A program made the translations under genes and the position numbers. The notes beneath the pieces were generated by a model. The model had not been told where the DNA came from. It searched no databases and saw nothing but the letters and a program-made list of their open reading frames with translations. A DNA stretch of 9,550 bases from contig JAEWEJ010000364.1 in assembly GCA_023389455.1 (NCBI GenBank), positions 1-9,550 of the forward strand, read 5' to 3'. This DNA is from Actinomycetes bacterium. Lineage in GTDB: Bacteria; Actinomycetota; Actinomycetes; Actinomycetales; Cellulomonadaceae. Of this stretch, positions 7,172 to 9,550 are shown one piece after another; within the stretch, counting starts at the first letter, position 1, and each line of letters starts with the position of its first letter.

Positions 7172-7656
7172 GCGACACGTCGCCCCTGCCCTCCGCGAAG
7201 GCGGTGCGCGACCTCCTCGAGGGCCTGCTCGGCCGGGAGGTCGAGGTCCGCACGGGCGGTGACCAGGTCGACCCGTCGACCGACGCGGGCGCGCTCGTCG
7301 GCGTGTACGTCGACCGGCTGCTGAAGCTCCGGGCCCTGTGCCTCCTGGACGTGCCGGCGGCCGCCCGGATCGGCGCGGCGATCGGCCTCGTGCCGGCGCG
7401 CGTCGCCGACGAGAGCGCGCTCGGCGACTTCCTCGACCCGGGGCTGGAGGAGAACGCGCGCGAGGTGCTCAACGTCTTCGCGTCGCTGTTCAACGCGCCC
7501 GACGCGCCGCACGTGCGCCTCGACACGGTCATCGCGGCGCGTGAGCCGCTGCCCCGTGACGTCGCCCCGTGGGTGCGGGCCTACGTGCCGCGCAACGACC
7601 TGGTCATCGACGTCGCGGGCTACGGCCCCGGCGGGGTGTCGGTGCTCGTGCTGTGA
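7168..7656 (+). CDS. Putative diverged CheX/CheC-fold protein, last gene of the chemotaxis operon
   Basis: I do not recognise this 162-residue protein as a named family member. Its layout can be laid over the CheX protein encoded upstream. Both have an N-terminal helix (AVRDLLEGLLGREV here), a strand ending in Val-Asp (GVYVD, 45-49), a hairpin, a helix with an A-x-x-(I/L)-x-x-A-(I/L) pattern (AARIGAAIGLVP, 65-76), and an acidic loop. A helix then carries E99-V-L-N102 within ENAREVLNVFASLFN, and a Val-rich strand ends the protein. This puts an ExxN motif where CheX has its catalytic one, though the following GGN is replaced by ASL. It may be a CheY2-P phosphatase or a catalytically weak binding partner. 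It is soluble, with no signal peptide or membrane segment. Its ATG overlaps the cheY2 stop and there is no clear Shine-Dalgarno, so it probably depends on translation of cheY2. The coding call is firm; the fold call is an inference. Confidence 0.85.
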   Translation: MSDTSPLPSAKAVRDLLEGLLGREVEVRTGGDQVDPSTDAGALVGVYVDRLLKLRALCLLDVPAAARIGAAIGLVPARVADESALGDFLDPGLEENAREVLNVFASLFNAPDAPHVRLDTVIAAREPLPRDVAPWVRAYVPRNDLVIDVAGYGPGGVSVLVL

Positions 7657-7660
7657 CCGC

Positions 7661-7689
7661 TGCGGCGCGCCCGGTCCGGGCGCGCCGCA
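7661..7689. terminator. Long perfect inverted repeat between convergent genes, probable two-way terminator
   Basis: The arms 7661-7674 and 7676-7689 are exact reverse complements (14 bases each) around one central T. As RNA this gives a 13-bp, almost all-GC stem with a 3-base loop. It begins 4 bases after the stop of the last chemotaxis gene and lies 28 bases beyond the stop of the aminotransferase gene on the other strand, so it can serve both. There is no T tract on either side, so it is not a textbook intrinsic terminator; U-poor hairpins at gene ends are common in GC-rich actinobacteria. Confidence 0.7.
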
Positions 7690-7716
7690 CGGGCGCCGTG
7701 CGACGTCAGCGTGAGG

Positions 7717-8949
7717 TCAGCGCGGCGTCTGCCGGTACGACGACAGGAAGTTCCCCATGCGCTCGACCGCCTCGGCGAGCACGCGCGCCTCGGGGAGCGT
7801 GACGATGCGCAGGTGGTCCGGGGTCGGCCAGTTGAAGCCGGTGCCCTGGACCAGCAGGATCTGCTCGCTGACCAGCAGGTCGTAGACCAGCTGGGCGTCG
7901 TCGACGATCCCGAACACCTCGGGGTCCAGGCGCGGGAACAGGTAGAGGGCGCCGTCCGGCTTGGTGCACGAGACGCCGGGGATCGCGTTGAGACCTTCCC
8001 AGGCGACCTGCCGCTGCTCGTGGAGCCGGCCCCCGGGCGCGATGAGCGCGTCGATCGACTGCACGCCGCCGAGCGCCGCCTGGATCGCGTGCTGCGCGGG
8101 CACGTTGGGGCACAGCCGGGTCGACGCGAGCAGCGTCATCCCCTCGAGGAACCCCGTGGCGTGCGCCTGCGGCCCGGTGACGACGACCCAGCCGGCGCGG
8201 TAGCCCGCGACCCGGTACGTCTTCGACAGCCCGTTGAAGGTCAGGCACAGCAGGTCCGGCGCCACGCTCGCCATCGGGATGTGCTGGGCGCCGTCGTACA
8301 GGATCCGGTCGTAGATCTCGTCGGCCAGGATCAGCAGGCTGTGCTCGCGGGCGATGTCCGCGATCTGCTCCAGCACCTCGCGCCGGTACACCGCACCCGT
8401 CGGGTTGTTCGGGTTGATGATGACGATCGCCTTGGTCCGCGGCGTGATCTGCTCGCGGATGTGCTCGACGTCCGGCTCCCAGCCGTTCGACTCGTCGCAG
8501 CGGTAGTGCACGGGCTGGCCGTCGGACAGGCTCGTCATGGCCGTCCACAGCGGGTAGTCGGGGGACGGGATCAGGACCTCGTCGCCCTCGTCGAGCAGCG
8601 CCTGCAGCGTCATCGTGATGAGCTCGGAGACGCCGTTGCCGAGGTACACGTCGTCCACGTCGAACGTCGGGAAGCCCTCGACGGTCTCGTAGCGCGTGAC
8701 GATCGCGCGGCGCGCCGGCAAGATGCCGCGCGACTCGGTGTACCCGTGCGCGTACGGCACGGCCGCGATGACGTCGGCCACGATCTGGTGGGGCGCGTCG
8801 AACCCGAACGCGGCCGGGTTGCCGGTGTTGAGCTTGAGCACGCGGCGGCCCTCGGCCTCCATGCGTGCGGCCTCGTCCAGTGCCTTGCCACGGATCTCGT
8901 AGAGGACACCCTTGAGCTTGGCGGACTGGTCGAGGGGGCGCAGCGTCAT
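7717..8949 (-). CDS. alaA: AlaA-type PLP-dependent alanine/glutamate-pyruvate aminotransferase
   Basis: This cytoplasmic class I/II aminotransferase most likely interconverts pyruvate plus glutamate with alanine plus 2-oxoglutarate. The 410-residue protein follows E. coli AlaA (405) closely from memory. Shared blocks are LNTGNPAAFGFDAP (40-53), YLGNGVSELI (102-111), PDYPLWTA (130-137), IINPNNPTGAVY (177-188), ADEIYDRILYD (209-219), LTFNGLSKTYRVAGYR (236-251), LCPNVPAQHAIQAALGG (279-295) and LLVQGTGFNWPTPDHLRIV (365-383). The PLP-binding lysine is K243; N182, D210, Y213 and R381 are the expected cofactor and carboxylate ligands. ATG 8949 is chosen because homologues start about the same distance before the conserved SxKL motif; the longer open frame upstream is a shadow of ureD. 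The start overlaps the ureD stop (ATGA), and the Shine-Dalgarno is weak (AGGG, 2 bases from the ATG). This suggests read-through from the urease operon, although a promoter inside ureD cannot be excluded. Confidence 0.95.
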   Translation of the reverse strand: MTLRPLDQSAKLKGVLYEIRGKALDEAARMEAEGRRVLKLNTGNPAAFGFDAPHQIVADVIAAVPYAHGYTESRGILPARRAIVTRYETVEGFPTFDVDDVYLGNGVSELITMTLQALLDEGDEVLIPSPDYPLWTAMTSLSDGQPVHYRCDESNGWEPDVEHIREQITPRTKAIVIINPNNPTGAVYRREVLEQIADIAREHSLLILADEIYDRILYDGAQHIPMASVAPDLLCLTFNGLSKTYRVAGYRAGWVVVTGPQAHATGFLEGMTLLASTRLCPNVPAQHAIQAALGGVQSIDALIAPGGRLHEQRQVAWEGLNAIPGVSCTKPDGALYLFPRLDPEVFGIVDDAQLVYDLLVSEQILLVQGTGFNWPTPDHLRIVTLPEARVLAEAVERMGNFLSSYRQTPR

Positions 8950-9550
8950 GCCCTGCAGCGTATCCCCGGCTGCTGGGCGCGCGGAGCAGCCACCTGGCGG
9001 GTGGTGGCCTGGTCCGCGACCCGGCGCGGGCTTCCCGACCACGCCACGTCGACGGCCGCCGTCAGCGCACCGGCGACGCCGGCGCCGGCGGACGGGCGTC
9101 CCAGCGTGCGCACCATCGTCCCCTCGCGCTCCAGCTGCAGGGCCCCCGGCAGGTCGAGGCGGGCGCCCAGCAGGAGGAGCGTGTCCAGGCGCCGTCCCCC
9201 GTCGGCGAGCAGGGGGTCGAGCACGGGTGCCGGCTCGAGGAGGAACGTCTCGGCCAGGAGCGGCCCGTCGGCCAGGCGGGCCCGCACGGTGGTGCGCACC
9301 CGGCCCGCCGCCGCCCCGGCCTGCCCGAGCACGAGGGTCTCGCGCAGCACGACGCGAGCACCGGGGGCCAGGTCGACGTGCGTCAGCCGCAGCACGTCGG
9401 CCCCCTCGGCCACGAGGAACGGCAGGCCGGGCCACAGGAGCACCGCGTCCGCACCGAGGCGGACGTCGACCAGCCACGTCGCGCGGCCGCCCCCCATGGC
9501 GTGCGCCCGGGCGCCCGCGAGCTCGACCAGCTCGAGCGCCCGCCCGGGCG
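8946..9550 (-). CDS. ureD: Urease accessory protein UreD, 3' part
   Basis: UreD works with UreF and UreG to load nickel into apo-urease. The frame is open to the right edge, so the N-terminus is missing; 200 residues are visible. They match actinobacterial UreD patterns: LELVELAGARAHAM at the start of the visible part, then LWPGLPFLVAEGADVLRLTH, VDLAPGARVVLRETLVLGQ, an AGR turn followed by VRTTVRARLADGPLLAETFLL, and a weakly conserved C-terminal half. The ATG at 9497 is internal, because the conserved sequence continues upstream of it. After the last recognisable strand (near AAVDVAW, ~9033-9053) there is an Arg/Gln/Ala-rich tail of about 30 residues that I do not associate with the family. 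The stop overlaps the alaA start. In actinobacteria ureD usually ends a ureABCEFGD-type cluster, so the rest should lie past the right edge (inference). Confidence 0.88.
   Translation of the reverse strand, partial: PGRALELVELAGARAHAMGGGRATWLVDVRLGADAVLLWPGLPFLVAEGADVLRLTHVDLAPGARVVLRETLVLGQAGAAAGRVRTTVRARLADGPLLAETFLLEPAPVLDPLLADGGRRLDTLLLLGARLDLPGALQLEREGTMVRTLGRPSAGAGVAGALTAAVDVAWSGSPRRVADQATTRQVAAPRAQQPGIRCRA

Noticed and set aside
7705..7722. Direct repeat GTCAGCG (7705-7711 and 7716-7722) near the end of alaA, possible operator
   Set aside because: Only 7 bases long, lies at the 3' end of a gene, and is expected by chance in such GC-rich sequence.
8950..9010. Possible promoter for alaA inside the end of ureD (a GATACG-like -10 element in the - strand)
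   Set aside because: No matching -35 element, and the element is too close to the start codon; not strong enough to call.
8950..9477. N-terminal extension of the aminotransferase to a start at 9477
   Set aside because: The extension is Arg/Gly/Pro-rich and antiparallel in frame to ureD, which has family features; AlaA homologues start near ATG 8949.

Overview
The window is very GC-rich, with strongly G/C-biased third codon positions, several GTG starts and genes packed with 4-base start/stop overlaps. Together with the actinobacterial look of UreD, this suggests a motile high-GC actinobacterium, perhaps a Cellulomonas-type organism; the genus is an inference. There is no gene-free stretch longer than about 60 bases, and no RNA gene, insertion sequence, CRISPR array or phage feature was seen.

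Positions 1-7656 (+ strand) are one chemotaxis operon, entered inside cheA. The order is cheA (3' part), cheW, one membrane chemoreceptor (mcp), cheB, cheR, cheY1, a CheX-type phosphatase gene, cheY2, and an unnamed gene that I read as a second, diverged CheX/CheC-fold protein. The junctions cheA/cheW, cheW/mcp, cheY1/cheX and cheY2/orf are ATGA overlaps, cheB/cheR is a GTGA overlap, and cheR/cheY1 overlap by 7 bases. Only mcp-cheB (32 bases) and cheX-cheY2 (43 bases) have gaps, each with a good Shine-Dalgarno sequence. The set makes a complete pathway: the receptor signals through CheW to the CheA kinase, CheR and CheB adjust receptor methylation, CheY carries the phosphoryl signal, and a CheX-type protein removes it. 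No CheD, CheZ or flagellar gene is in the window.

Positions 7657-7716 separate two convergent units and hold a long perfect inverted repeat, probably a two-way terminator.

Positions 7717-9550 (- strand) carry the end of a second operon: the 3' part of ureD (urease accessory protein), whose stop codon overlaps the start of an alaA-type alanine/glutamate aminotransferase gene. Urease genes probably continue past the right edge.

The most interesting signal is the repeated pair 'CheY followed by an ExxN CheX-fold protein' at 5930-7656. The second pair is diverged: its CheY lacks the usual aromatic switch residue, and its phosphatase-like partner would probably be annotated only as hypothetical.
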